Positions 31,536-40,043 of a DNA stretch of 64,000 nt are shown here, piece after piece. Where the stretch lies: NCBI RefSeq assembly GCF_000626635.1, contig NZ_CP007451.1:4136501-4200500 (forward strand). Direction: 5' to 3'. Position 1 is the first letter of the stretch. Every line of letters starts with the position of its first letter. The notes below the pieces were generated by a model. The model made no database searches and was not told the DNA's origin. It was given only the letters and a program-made list of their open reading frames with translations. The position numbers were made by a program, and so were the translations under genes. Origin of the DNA: Draconibacterium orientale. Its GTDB lineage: Bacteria; Bacteroidota; Bacteroidia; Bacteroidales; Prolixibacteraceae.

Positions 31536-32882
31536 GTGAAAAACTTCATTTCTATTTTATTCTTTACTATCTTTTCAATTTTTGTAACCAATGCAAGTGT
31601 TCAGCAAGGCTGGGAGAATCTATTCAATGGCAAAAATCTCGACGGATGGATACAGCGTAATGGCAACGCAAAATTCGACGTGGTTGATGGTGTTATTGTT
31701 GGAACTACGGTTGCCGGTACGCCAAACTCTTTTTTATGTACTGAAAAAAATTACAGCGACTTTATTTTCGAAGTGGAACTTTTGGTGGAGCCCGATATGA
31801 ATTCGGGTATTCAGTTCAGAAGTTTAAGCTCGCCGGAATATAACAACGGGAGAGTACATGGTTATCAATGCGAAGTCGATCCCTCGGAACGTGCCTGGAG
31901 TGGTGGTATTTACGATGAGGCACGGCGCGGCTGGTTGTATCCGCTCGACTTAAATCCCGATGCCCGGAAAGCCCTCAAAATGGGACAGTGGAACAAGTAT
32001 CGCATTGAATGTATTGGAAACTCAATTCGTACATGGGTAAACGATATTCCGGTTGCTCATGTTATCGACGATATGACTTCCGAAGGTTTTATCGCACTTC
32101 AGGTACACGCAATCGGGAACAATAAAGAAAAGGAAGGCGAGCAAATAAAATGGCGTAATATTCGCATAAAGACCGAAAACCTGGAGCCTGATTTTTATTC
32201 TGATATTCACGTGGAAAACCTTGTTGCCAATAACTTGAATATTGTAGAAAAGAAACAAGGCTTTCATCTCTTATTTGATGGACAATCAACCGAATGCTGG
32301 AAAAATGAAAAAACCGGAGAATTTCCGGAGAAAGGGTGGCAGGTAAAAGATGGCATCTTAAGTGTATTATCGAGCCGTCAGGATTCCAGCCAAAAAGGAG
32401 GTGATATTATAACCAAAGAAATGTTTGGCCCTTTCGAATTTAAATTTGATTTTATGTACACCGAAGGAGCTAACAGCGGAATAAAATACGGCCTTGGTAA
32501 TAACGGACCGGGCATCGGATTGGAATATCAGATTTTGGATGATGAGAAACATCATGATGCTAAAAAGGGTGCAGTGGGCAACCGTACCATGTCGTCGTTG
32601 TACGACCTGATACCATCGGGTAAGGAAAAACGATTTACAAAAGGTCCCAACGAATGGAATCGCGGTCGTATCGTTGTTTTTCCCGACGGAAAAGTACAAC
32701 ATTGGTTAAACGGAAGAAAAGTAGTTGAATATACCCGTGGCGATAATATTTATAAAGCGCTTGTTGCACGCAGTAAATATGCCAATTATGAAGGTTTTGG
32801 AATGGCCGAAAAAAGCCCCATCCTTCTACAGGATCACAACGACACGGTTCACTTTAGAAGTTTAAAAATACGAAATTTATAA
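31536..32882 (+). CDS. Secreted DUF1080 (3-keto-disaccharide hydrolase-like) protein, two domains
   Basis: The 448-residue product starts with GTG at 31536 ahead of a signal peptide (KNFISILFFTIFSIFVTNAS); no upstream ATG is usable. Two jelly-roll DUF1080 domains follow, at about 25-205 (WENLFNGKNLDGWIQRNG, NSGIQFRS) and 235-448 (FHLLFDGQSTECWKNEKTG, ANSGIKYGLGNNGPGIGLEY, FTKGPNEWNRGRIVV). The family is now linked to hydrolysis or lyase cleavage of 3-keto-glycosides made by Gfo/Idh oxidoreductases. The next gene, 3 nt downstream, is such an oxidoreductase, so a joint oxidise-then-cleave role in the periplasm is plausible. Substrate unknown. Confidence 0.88.
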   Translation: MKNFISILFFTIFSIFVTNASVQQGWENLFNGKNLDGWIQRNGNAKFDVVDGVIVGTTVAGTPNSFLCTEKNYSDFIFEVELLVEPDMNSGIQFRSLSSPEYNNGRVHGYQCEVDPSERAWSGGIYDEARRGWLYPLDLNPDARKALKMGQWNKYRIECIGNSIRTWVNDIPVAHVIDDMTSEGFIALQVHAIGNNKEKEGEQIKWRNIRIKTENLEPDFYSDIHVENLVANNLNIVEKKQGFHLLFDGQSTECWKNEKTGEFPEKGWQVKDGILSVLSSRQDSSQKGGDIITKEMFGPFEFKFDFMYTEGANSGIKYGLGNNGPGIGLEYQILDDEKHHDAKKGAVGNRTMSSLYDLIPSGKEKRFTKGPNEWNRGRIVVFPDGKVQHWLNGRKVVEYTRGDNIYKALVARSKYANYEGFGMAEKSPILLQDHNDTVHFRSLKIRNL

Positions 32883-32885
32883 CCT

Positions 32886-34229
32886 ATGACTAACAGAAGA
32901 GATTTTCTAAAAAAAGTGTCGGCAGGTGCCGCCGGTGTTGCAGTTGGTGGAACTGCCATGGGCATGTCGGCAAAAAGTTACAGCAAAATTTTAGGTGCCA
33001 ACGATAAACTGAATGTTGCCATTATGGGGCTGGGCCGCCGTTTGGGGGCTTATTACGAACCAATTGCTGAAAAAGAAAGCAATGTGGAGTTAAAATACCT
33101 GTGCGATGTTATGGAGCACCAACGAAAACGTGCTGCCGAAAACTTCTCGAAACACATCGATTATCAACCAAAGCTGGAGAACGATTTCCGAAAAATTCTG
33201 GATGACAAGGATGTAGATTGTATTATAAACGCTACTCCCGATCACTGGCATACTCCCGGTTCGGTTATGGCCATGCAGGCCGGAAAACATGTTTATGTTG
33301 AAAAGCCCTGCAGCCACAATATGGCCGAAAATGAGATGATCGTTAAAGCAGCTGAAAAATATAATAAAGTTGTTCAGATGGGGAACCAGCAGCGTTCGTC
33401 GGATCATACCATCGAAATTATTAAGGAAATACATAACGGAATAATTGGAGTTCCGTACCGGGCAGTGGCTTTTTATGTAAACCAAAGAGGCGAAGTGCCG
33501 GTACAGAAAAAAGCAGCAGTTCCAAACGGCCTGGATTGGGAAATCTGGCAAGGACCGGCAATTCATCGCGAGTACACCGAAGAAACCTGGGATTATAACT
33601 GGCACTGGTACGGCTGGAATTACGGAACCGGCGAAACCGGAAACAATGCAACACACGAGCTGGATGTGGCGCGTTGGGCATTACAGGTGGGCTTGCCAAA
33701 TAATGTACATGTTGAAGCCGGTAAACGGCACTTTTTTAACGACGGTTGGGAAATGTACGACACCATGGATGCTACTTTCCTGTTTGTCGGCGATAAAGTA
33801 ATTAAATGGGATGGCCGCAGCCGATCGGGTCACGACACATACGGAATGGGAGGCCGCGGAACAATTATTTACGGTAGCGAAGGAACCGTTTTTGTCGATC
33901 GTGGAAAGTATATTCTTTACGATCGCGGTGGAAAAATTGTAAAAGACAGCGTTTCGGCTTCGCAGGAAGCCGGTACAGCACTTGGCGGTGGCGGCGATAC
34001 ATCAACCAGGCACGTTCAAAACTGGTTTGGGGTAATTCGCGGTAAAGGAACACTGAATTCGCACATTATGGAAGGTGCCATTAGCCAAACAATGGTACAT
34101 TATTCAAATGTGGCTTACCGTATCGGACACGGTTTCGATATTTGCGATAAAACCGGAATTATGTACGACCGCGATGCCATGAAATTGTGGGGCAGGGATT
34201 ACGATCAAAATTGGGAACCAAAACTATAG
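32886..34229 (+). CDS. Tat-exported Gfo/Idh/MocA family oxidoreductase
   Basis: The 447-residue product has a twin-arginine signal (NRRDFLKKVSAGAAGVAVGG), implying export of the folded, cofactor-loaded enzyme. The Rossmann domain starts with VAIMGLGRRLG at about 45-55. The second domain carries TPDHWHTPGSVMAMQAGKHV and YVEKPCSHNMAENE (EKP being the catalytic-site signature), then GNQQRSSDHT and NNATHELDVARWAL. It is probably an NAD(P)-dependent sugar or cyclitol dehydrogenase; with the DUF1080 neighbour, oxidation of a glycoside at C3 is a good guess. The start is 3 nt after the DUF1080 stop and a terminator follows, so these two genes form an operon. Confidence 0.92.
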   Translation: MTNRRDFLKKVSAGAAGVAVGGTAMGMSAKSYSKILGANDKLNVAIMGLGRRLGAYYEPIAEKESNVELKYLCDVMEHQRKRAAENFSKHIDYQPKLENDFRKILDDKDVDCIINATPDHWHTPGSVMAMQAGKHVYVEKPCSHNMAENEMIVKAAEKYNKVVQMGNQQRSSDHTIEIIKEIHNGIIGVPYRAVAFYVNQRGEVPVQKKAAVPNGLDWEIWQGPAIHREYTEETWDYNWHWYGWNYGTGETGNNATHELDVARWALQVGLPNNVHVEAGKRHFFNDGWEMYDTMDATFLFVGDKVIKWDGRSRSGHDTYGMGGRGTIIYGSEGTVFVDRGKYILYDRGGKIVKDSVSASQEAGTALGGGGDTSTRHVQNWFGVIRGKGTLNSHIMEGAISQTMVHYSNVAYRIGHGFDICDKTGIMYDRDAMKLWGRDYDQNWEPKL

Positions 34230-34243
34230 AATATAACAAAATT

Positions 34244-34273
34244 GAAAAGGCGGGGATTTCCCTGCCTTTTTTC
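34244..34273 (+). terminator. Rho-independent terminator after the first Gfo/Idh gene
   Basis: AAAAGGCGGGG at 34245-34255 pairs with CCCTGCCTTTT at 34260-34270, and further T residues follow. It closes the DUF1080-oxidoreductase operon. Confidence 0.8.
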
Positions 34274-34397
34274 TTTCTTTCAGGTTAAAAAGAAGGAATA
34301 TAAATTAGCTAAAGTGCCGGATTTGTTCGCACGAAGATCACTAATTTTGGCTTACTTTTTTAATTTAGTGCTCAACTGAAACAATAAAACTTTTTGA

Positions 34398-35333
34398 ATG
34401 ACAGAACCTGCTATTTTTAGTGATACTTTTCTGGCCTTTGGCAGCCATTGCGACGTAGTGCTCCCAAATCTTGAGGCCGATACCGCAAAAAAAATATTTC
34501 AACAAATAAAAGCCGAAATGGAGCAGCTGGAAAGTACCATCAGCCGCTTTAGTTTATTGTCTGACATTCATGAGCTGAATCAGGCCGGAAAAGGCGTGTG
34601 GATGGATGTTTCCGGCGAGTTGTGGGAAATCATCACCATTGCCAGCGATTTTAACCAGATGAGCCAGGGCGCTTTCGATGTAAGCCTGTTTCCGCTGCAA
34701 TCGCTTTGGGTTGAAAAGGAAACTCTTGATGAAAACGAACTCCGGGAAGCACGACAAAAATGTGGTTTCGATAAAATAGAACTCGACATTGATAATAAAC
34801 GACTTCGTTTTAAAGAAGAAGGTGTTGAGTTGGATTTTGGTGCCATCGAAAAAGGATATGCTCTTGATTTGATTAAACCGCTTTTGATCGAATTGGGTGC
34901 TCACGATGCTATTGTCAGTTTTGAGGAAGATGTGGTTTTGGCACTCGGAAACCATCCGGCTGGTACAGAGTGGCCACTGGGAATCAGAAACCAGCAGCAG
35001 CCCAACGAGTTTGTGCATGTTTTCGAAGTATCAGGACAAACGGTTTATTCCACCGGAACTGTTTATATACGCGATGACGGCGAGGGAATGAAAACCCGCA
35101 AGATTATCAGTCCGGCAACCGGCCTTCCTGTTCAAGGAAAACGAACCGTTTCGGTAAAGGCCGACTCCGCAACTATGGCAGCTTTTATTGCCAATATCTG
35201 GCTTATCCTACCCGAAAACGATAAAGTCATTATCTCCAACCAACTCAGTAATATTGAAATTCTGGAAGTTGAATATACCGAAGATGATGTTAAAACAACA
35301 ACAACGATAATAGAAAAGGAGGATCCGTCATGA
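34398..35333 (+). CDS. ApbE-like FAD:protein FMN transferase, divergent
   Basis: The 311-residue protein shows the ApbE fold: LESTISRFSLLSDIHELNQAG near the start, FDVSLFPLQSLW, DFGAIEKGYALDLI at about 150 and STGTVYIRDDGEG to SPATGLPVQGKRTVSV near 215-250. ApbE enzymes attach FMN to Thr or Ser of target flavoproteins. Here there is no signal peptide or lipobox, and key positions look altered: the usual HHIIDP is RKIISP, and the ADALSTA-type metal site reads ADSATMAA. It may use another substrate or be inactive. The stop overlaps the start of the next gene (ATGA), so the two are coupled. Confidence 0.72.
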   Translation: MTEPAIFSDTFLAFGSHCDVVLPNLEADTAKKIFQQIKAEMEQLESTISRFSLLSDIHELNQAGKGVWMDVSGELWEIITIASDFNQMSQGAFDVSLFPLQSLWVEKETLDENELREARQKCGFDKIELDIDNKRLRFKEEGVELDFGAIEKGYALDLIKPLLIELGAHDAIVSFEEDVVLALGNHPAGTEWPLGIRNQQQPNEFVHVFEVSGQTVYSTGTVYIRDDGEGMKTRKIISPATGLPVQGKRTVSVKADSATMAAFIANIWLILPENDKVIISNQLSNIEILEVEYTEDDVKTTTTIIEKEDPS

Positions 35334-36253
35334 AAAGATCTTTCATACTATCGCTACTCTTTGTGCTGCTCACCAATGGTTTGGTGTGGGGGCAATTGAC
35401 CATGAAAAAGCAGCAGGATGGAATTAAAATCGTTGATGGTTCTTCAAACGTGTTGTTTTACCAAATGAGTCCCTTGAATAAGGATGGGGCTTACGAGCGC
35501 TGTAACTATATTCATCCGCTTTGGGGATTAAACGGCAAAATTCTTACCGAAGATTTTCCTGCCGATCATTTGCATCACCGTGGTATTTTTTGGGCCTGGC
35601 ACCAGGTTTGGATTGGCGATAAGCGCATTGGCGATCCCTGGGAAATAAAAGATTTTGATCAGGAAATTACCGAAATCGAATTTGTGAAAGATCCGGATGA
35701 AACCGTGTGGCTGAAAAGCGAAGTGCTTTGGTTGTCCGACAAGTGGAAAGTTAATGGCATCAAAAAGCCGTATATTCAGGAGAATGTTGCTATTCATATA
35801 CACAAAAGCAATTTAAAATACCGAAGAATTGATTTTGAAATCAGCCTGCTGGCACTGGAAGAAAATTTACGCATTGGCGGCTCGGATGATGAAAAAGGTT
35901 ATGGCGGTTTTTCTGTTCGTATGATTTTACCCGATGATGTTCAGTTTTCAGGAAAAAATGGAAGCATAAAACCTCAGGAAACGGCCGTTGAGTCGCAGGG
36001 ATTTGTGAACATCTCCGGATCGCTCGGAAAGGGAAATTCCAAGGCCGGAATTGTAATGCTCGATAACAAGGAAAATCCCGGTTATCCGCAAAATCTCATT
36101 CTGCGCGAAAAAAACAGCATGCAGAATATAGCCTGGCCGGGTGCTGAACCGGTTGCACTATCTACAACAGAACCATTGGTTTTAAAGTATTCGCTTATTG
36201 TTTATTCAGGCAAAATGAATGCAAAAAAAATTGCAAAGTTGATTGACGAATAA
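35330..36253 (+). CDS. Secreted PmoA-family (DUF6807-like) protein
   Basis: The 307-residue product has a signal peptide (SFILSLLFVLLTNGLVWG). A conserved histidine-rich segment, FPADHLHHRGIFWAWHQVW at about 75-93, and a later KYSLIVYSGKMNAKKIAKL segment are typical of the family annotated as methane-oxygenase PmoA-like or DUF6807. It is not a methane monooxygenase; members are found in carbohydrate catabolic loci beside Gfo/Idh proteins. The His cluster may bind metal. The gene is coupled to the ApbE-like gene by an ATGA overlap and lies 213 nt before another Gfo/Idh gene. No reaction can be assigned. Confidence 0.75.
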   Translation: MKRSFILSLLFVLLTNGLVWGQLTMKKQQDGIKIVDGSSNVLFYQMSPLNKDGAYERCNYIHPLWGLNGKILTEDFPADHLHHRGIFWAWHQVWIGDKRIGDPWEIKDFDQEITEIEFVKDPDETVWLKSEVLWLSDKWKVNGIKKPYIQENVAIHIHKSNLKYRRIDFEISLLALEENLRIGGSDDEKGYGGFSVRMILPDDVQFSGKNGSIKPQETAVESQGFVNISGSLGKGNSKAGIVMLDNKENPGYPQNLILREKNSMQNIAWPGAEPVALSTTEPLVLKYSLIVYSGKMNAKKIAKLIDE

Positions 36254-36295
36254 AAAAAAATTGGATGTCCGCAATTGGTCACAACCAGCACGTCA

Positions 36296-36314
36296 CCCTG
36301 AACTTGTTTCAGGG
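36296..36314. repeat. Short palindromic intergenic repeat
   Basis: CCCTGAA at 36296-36302 and TTCAGGG at 36308-36314 form a perfect 7-bp inverted repeat with a five-base loop. The CCCTGAACTTGTTTCAGGG element is of the kind scattered between genes in many bacterial genomes. It lies in the 213-nt gap before the second Gfo/Idh gene. Confidence 0.6.
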
Positions 36315-36466
36315 TCTTTCTTGCAAATAGTTGATTATTAGATGCGAGAGATGCTGAATCCGTCAGCTGATGGACAGCATGACTTGCTAAATAATAATTA
36401 TGACATAGAACGGATAATCAATTAAAATAATAACAACTACAGAAAACATAAGATTTTGATACAATA

Positions 36467-37777
36467 ATGACAGATAGAAGAGAATTTATAAAACATTCGG
36501 CAATAGCCACAGCGGCAGTTGGCGTTGCTCCGGGGCTTCTAAATGCTTGTGCATCGCCAGCCGAGCAGGTAAATGTGGCGCTTATCGGCTGTCGTTCGAT
36601 GGGATTTAATAATCTGAAAAGCTTTTTGCGCGAGGAAAACAATGTAGCCTGTGTGGCGCTGTGCGATGTCGACAGTAATGTGCTGGAGAAAAGAGCTGCT
36701 GAAGTGGAAAAAATGACGGGTAAACGACCGCTAACTTACGCCGATTTCAGAGATGTATTGGATAATAAAGATGTGCAGGCTGTAATAATTGGTACACCCG
36801 ACCACTGGCATGCCATAATGATGATGATGGCAATGGATGCCGGCAAACATGTTTATGTGGAAAAACCAATGGGCCACAGCATTGAAGAATGTAATGCCAT
36901 GGTAGCTGCCCAGGCCAAACATCCTGAGCTATATTGCCAGGTGGGCATGTGGCAACGGAGCTCGAAACATTGGTTCGAAGCATCAGAAATGGTGAAATCA
37001 GGAATATTGGGCGAAGTTCATTTGGTAAAAGCATGGATTTATAAAGGCTACGATACGGCCTATCCGGTAATGGAAGATTCCGTAGCACCAGATTATGTTG
37101 ATTACGATATGTGGCTGGGGCCGGCACCCCAACGCCCGTTTAATATGAATCGTTTTCATTATAATTTCCGCTGGTGGTGGGATTATGCAGGCGGTGCCAT
37201 GACTGATTGGGGTGTTCACCTGCTCGATTTTGCGTTATATGCAATGGACGCCGGTATGCCTATGTCGATTTCTCCGGGCGGCGGTATTTTTTACCACAAG
37301 CCGGGAGCCATTGAAACACCCGATATTCAGCAGGCCATTTATCAGTACCCTAAACATACTATGATTTGGGAATGTGGCTTAAATCCGGGAATCGGCCCTT
37401 ACCAAAAAGCGCATGGAGTGGCTTTTGTTGGCGAAAAAGGAACCCTGGTAGTTACCCGAAGTGGCTACGAAATTTTACCCGACCATAGCAACGAACTGAA
37501 AGGTCCGTTTTTTGAAGCGAAAGCCCAAAAAGCATATGGCGATGGCCTTGACGAGCACGTACAAAACCTGCTGTCGTGCATTCGAAAAGGTGGTACCTTA
37601 AATGCTCCGGTTGAAGTGGGCGCGAAAACGGCTATCGTTTCCGAGATGGGAAATATGGCTTATCGGGTGGGGCAACGCATTCACTGGAATAATGATTCGC
37701 AGTTGTTTAACGAAGCGGCTGCCAACGATCTTATGAAACTGAACTACAATAAAAACTGGCAGTTGCCAAACGTGTAG
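36467..37777 (+). CDS. Second Tat-exported Gfo/Idh/MocA family oxidoreductase
   Basis: The 436-residue product has a twin-arginine signal (DRREFIKHSAIATAAVGVAP) that ends in LLNAC, so it may be a Tat lipoprotein. The Rossmann motif VALIGCRSMG is at about 37-46. The catalytic region has GTPDHWHAIMMMMAMDAG and YVEKPMGHSIEECN, followed by QVGMWQRSSKHW and MTDWGVHLLDFAL. It is related to the 32886 gene but clearly divergent, which suggests a different sugar substrate or the reverse step. It belongs with the ApbE-like and PmoA-like genes in one region, although the 213-nt gap suggests separate transcription. A terminator follows. Confidence 0.92.
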   Translation: MTDRREFIKHSAIATAAVGVAPGLLNACASPAEQVNVALIGCRSMGFNNLKSFLREENNVACVALCDVDSNVLEKRAAEVEKMTGKRPLTYADFRDVLDNKDVQAVIIGTPDHWHAIMMMMAMDAGKHVYVEKPMGHSIEECNAMVAAQAKHPELYCQVGMWQRSSKHWFEASEMVKSGILGEVHLVKAWIYKGYDTAYPVMEDSVAPDYVDYDMWLGPAPQRPFNMNRFHYNFRWWWDYAGGAMTDWGVHLLDFALYAMDAGMPMSISPGGGIFYHKPGAIETPDIQQAIYQYPKHTMIWECGLNPGIGPYQKAHGVAFVGEKGTLVVTRSGYEILPDHSNELKGPFFEAKAQKAYGDGLDEHVQNLLSCIRKGGTLNAPVEVGAKTAIVSEMGNMAYRVGQRIHWNNDSQLFNEAAANDLMKLNYNKNWQLPNV

Positions 37778-37802
37778 TCAATCTTTAAAAATTAGGATAG
37801 TG

Positions 37803-37833
37803 AAAACGGGAGGTTATGGCTTCCCGTTTTTGC
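37803..37833 (+). terminator. Rho-independent terminator after the second Gfo/Idh gene
   Basis: AAAACGGGA at 37803-37811 pairs with TCCCGTTTT at 37822-37830 across a ten-base loop, followed by T. Confidence 0.8.
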
Positions 37834-37997
37834 GTACCATCAGGTTCTTATAAATATTCTTATACCGATGATGAAAAACATTGAGCCATTGGTTCGCTGA
37901 CTCCCAATGCCTGTGTTTTTTTATATCGGCATTATACCAATCTGAAAATAGTTAAAAATAGCCTAAACATTTTCAGAATTGGTATTATTTTAGGGAA

Positions 37998-39128
37998 ATG
38001 AAGAAGATCGTAATCGCGCCCGACAAGTTTAAAGGATCGTTAAGCGGAATTGAATTTTGTAATGCCGTTGAGCGTGGCATTAAAAAACAAATCGAAAATG
38101 TTACGATTGTGAAGTTGCCATTGGCCGATGGAGGCGACGGAACGGTTGATGCCCTGAAATTTTATACCGGCGGAAAGTTGATAGCTGCTGCGGTACACGA
38201 TCCCTTACTACGGCCCATACAGGCCAGGTATTTGTATGCCGAAAACGAAATGCTGGCTTTTATCGAAATGGCCGAAGCTTCAGGAGTTCGCTTATTGAAG
38301 AACAACGAGCTAAATCCGTTGGAAACTTCCACCTACGGAACCGGCGAGTTGATACTGGATGCCATAAATCGTGGGGCTAAACATATTCTGTTGGGAATTG
38401 GCGGAAGCGCAACCAACGATGCCGGAATGGGAATGGCATGTGCACTTGGCTTTCGTTTTTTTGATGCTGAAAACAATTTATTGGAGGGGAGAGGGAAGGA
38501 TTTAAACCGCCTGACGACTATCGATACTTCAATGGTAAATACGGAGCTCAGGAATATAAAATTTGAAGTGGCCTGCGATGTGGATAATCCCTTGTTTGGA
38601 CCCAAAGGTGCCGCACCTGTTTATGCGCCGCAAAAAGGCGCCACAAAAAGGGTAGTGGAAGAGCTGGATGCCGGCCTTAGAAATTTTAACGAAAAAGTGG
38701 AAACACAATTTGGTAAGAACCTGCAAAATATTGCCGGTGCCGGCGCTGCCGGAGGACTGGGTGCCGGCTGCGTATTGTTTCTGAATGCAGAGTTAAAATC
38801 GGGAACTGAGCTGATAAAATCAATTGCCAATTTTGATGAACAGGTAAAAGATGCCGACTGGATTGTTACCGGCGAAGGCAAATTTGATGAGCAAACATTT
38901 TCAGGAAAAGTAATTAAAGGAGTGCTCGATTCAAGAACAAACCAGCAACTGGCTGTGTTTTGCGGATTAAGTGAATTAACTGCAGAACAAATAGCAGCGC
39001 ATAAAATCGATTATCTGGCTGAAATAATACAACAGGCCAGTGGTGTTGAGGATTCAATAAAAAATGCAGGAAAATACCTGGAAGAAGCCGCCGCACAGTT
39101 TGCTGCAAACGGTATAGTATCTAAATAA
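37998..39128 (+). CDS. Glycerate kinase
   Basis: The 376-residue enzyme is of the GlxK/GarK class (glycerate kinase type 1). The signatures are VIAPDKFKGSLSG at the N-terminus, LPLADGGDGTVDAL at about 42-55, LGIGGSATNDAGMGMACALG at about 135 and AGAAGGLGAGCVLFL at about 250. TGEGKFDEQTFSGKV at about 295 closes the active site. It phosphorylates D-glycerate to 2- or 3-phosphoglycerate in the cytoplasm. It lies downstream of the sugar-oxidation cluster, but glycerate formation by those enzymes is not shown. A 220-nt leader with no clear promoter precedes it. Confidence 0.93.
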   Translation: MKKIVIAPDKFKGSLSGIEFCNAVERGIKKQIENVTIVKLPLADGGDGTVDALKFYTGGKLIAAAVHDPLLRPIQARYLYAENEMLAFIEMAEASGVRLLKNNELNPLETSTYGTGELILDAINRGAKHILLGIGGSATNDAGMGMACALGFRFFDAENNLLEGRGKDLNRLTTIDTSMVNTELRNIKFEVACDVDNPLFGPKGAAPVYAPQKGATKRVVEELDAGLRNFNEKVETQFGKNLQNIAGAGAAGGLGAGCVLFLNAELKSGTELIKSIANFDEQVKDADWIVTGEGKFDEQTFSGKVIKGVLDSRTNQQLAVFCGLSELTAEQIAAHKIDYLAEIIQQASGVEDSIKNAGKYLEEAAAQFAANGIVSK

Positions 39129-39195
39129 TTTTCGGGGAATTAATGATTGCCTGAATGATTTCGGTGTTAAAGGTAACTTGTAAGTTGTAGGGGCG

Positions 39196-39234
39196 GAGTT
39201 GGCGCACCAATGAACCCCGCCCTGCAATATGTGC
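39196..39234. repeat. GC-rich dispersed repeat, copy A
   Basis: The element GAGTTGGCGCACCAATGA followed by ACCCCGCCCTGCAATATG is about 75 percent identical, by eye, to 39943-39982. Together with flanking GGGGCGG it can fold: GGGCGG pairs with CCGCCC, and TTGG with CCAA around a CGCA loop. On the minus strand it follows the stop codon of the monooxygenase-like gene. Confidence 0.5.
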
Positions 39235-39266
39235 CATGTAAGCTGCCGGCTTTTTTCAATTTGTAT

Positions 39267-39685
39267 TTATTGCCCAATTTTTTTAAATATTTTTGGCATT
39301 GTTTGTTCGTCTATTGCACTCATGTCAATAAGTTCCAACGATTTTACCATTTTTAAAGTTGTCGTTTTATAATGCTTGAAATGAGGTGTTTGCAAATGGT
39401 TTTCGTAGGCTTTTTTGTCGGTATAAATTTCCAATATCCTGATTTCATTTGGATTTTCTTTTTGGAACATTGGATAAATAGAAATTACACCTGGTTCCAA
39501 TTCAACTGAAGCCCTCGCTTCTTCTTTTAGGATGGATAAATATTCGTTAAGATACTCCGGTTCTATTTCTATTTCCGATATTCTGATCATCATTTTATCC
39601 ATATTAATATTTTCTTTTTTTGATTTTCCTGAGCAGAGCAGTTAAAAGTTAACGCAATCAATAAAGTCAAATAAATTAATCTCAT
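39267..39685 (-). pseudogene. Antibiotic biosynthesis monooxygenase (ABM)-like protein, frameshifted at the signal peptide
   Basis: The conserved domain (39602 to 39267, 111 residues from MDKMMIRISEIEIEPEYL) is a ferredoxin-like ABM/quinol monooxygenase domain, with LEPGVISIYPMFQKENP and PHFKHYKTTTLKMVKSLEL. Homologues are usually secreted. Here a signal peptide with a lipobox-like end (MRLIYLTLLIALTFNCSAQ, starting at 39685) lies just upstream in another frame. Adding one A to the seven-A run (plus strand 39615-39621) joins the two as SAQENQKKENINMDK. As written, the domain would be made without export. It may be a base-calling error. The gene lies between two related GC-rich repeats. Confidence 0.7.
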
Positions 39686-40043
39686 ATTATCTGTTTTTTT
39701 AGTTATACCATATTAGTATTTTAATTTTAGTTTCAGCATTATGTCGGTCTGTTCATCATCTCCCAGTTTAAAGAAATGTCTGTCGGGTTTTGATCCAAAT
39801 TGAAAATATCGGTTTCATTTTTAAAGGTTAAAGTTATTTGGTTCCTTTTTTTATGTTTATTTATAACGGTTGGTACATGTTGTTGGAGCGGGTTTCGAAG
39901 AACTATTCTGTGCGCGTGGACGGAACGATGTTGCGAGAGCCGCAGTTGGCACACCACCACACCCCGCTATGCAATATGGCACTTTGTTGGCAAATTGTTA
40001 TTTTTTTTTACAACTCAATTGGGCGCTATTTTTAATGAATAAA
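39686..40043. other. Gene-free interval with repeat copy B
   Basis: About 360 nt without a supportable gene. Short frames here overlap the GC-rich repeat at 39943-39982 and its flanks (ATAACGGTTGGTACATGTTG around 39865 on one side, TTTGTTGGCAAATTGTTA around 39985 on the other). The segment looks like a degenerate dispersed element rather than coding sequence. Confidence 0.4.
39943..39982. repeat. GC-rich dispersed repeat, copy B
   Basis: CAGTTGGCACACCACCAC followed by ACCCCGCTATGCAATATG matches the copy at 39196-39234 in the same orientation. On the minus strand it lies just after the interrupted secreted-protein gene. The two direct copies bracket the monooxygenase-like gene. Confidence 0.5.
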
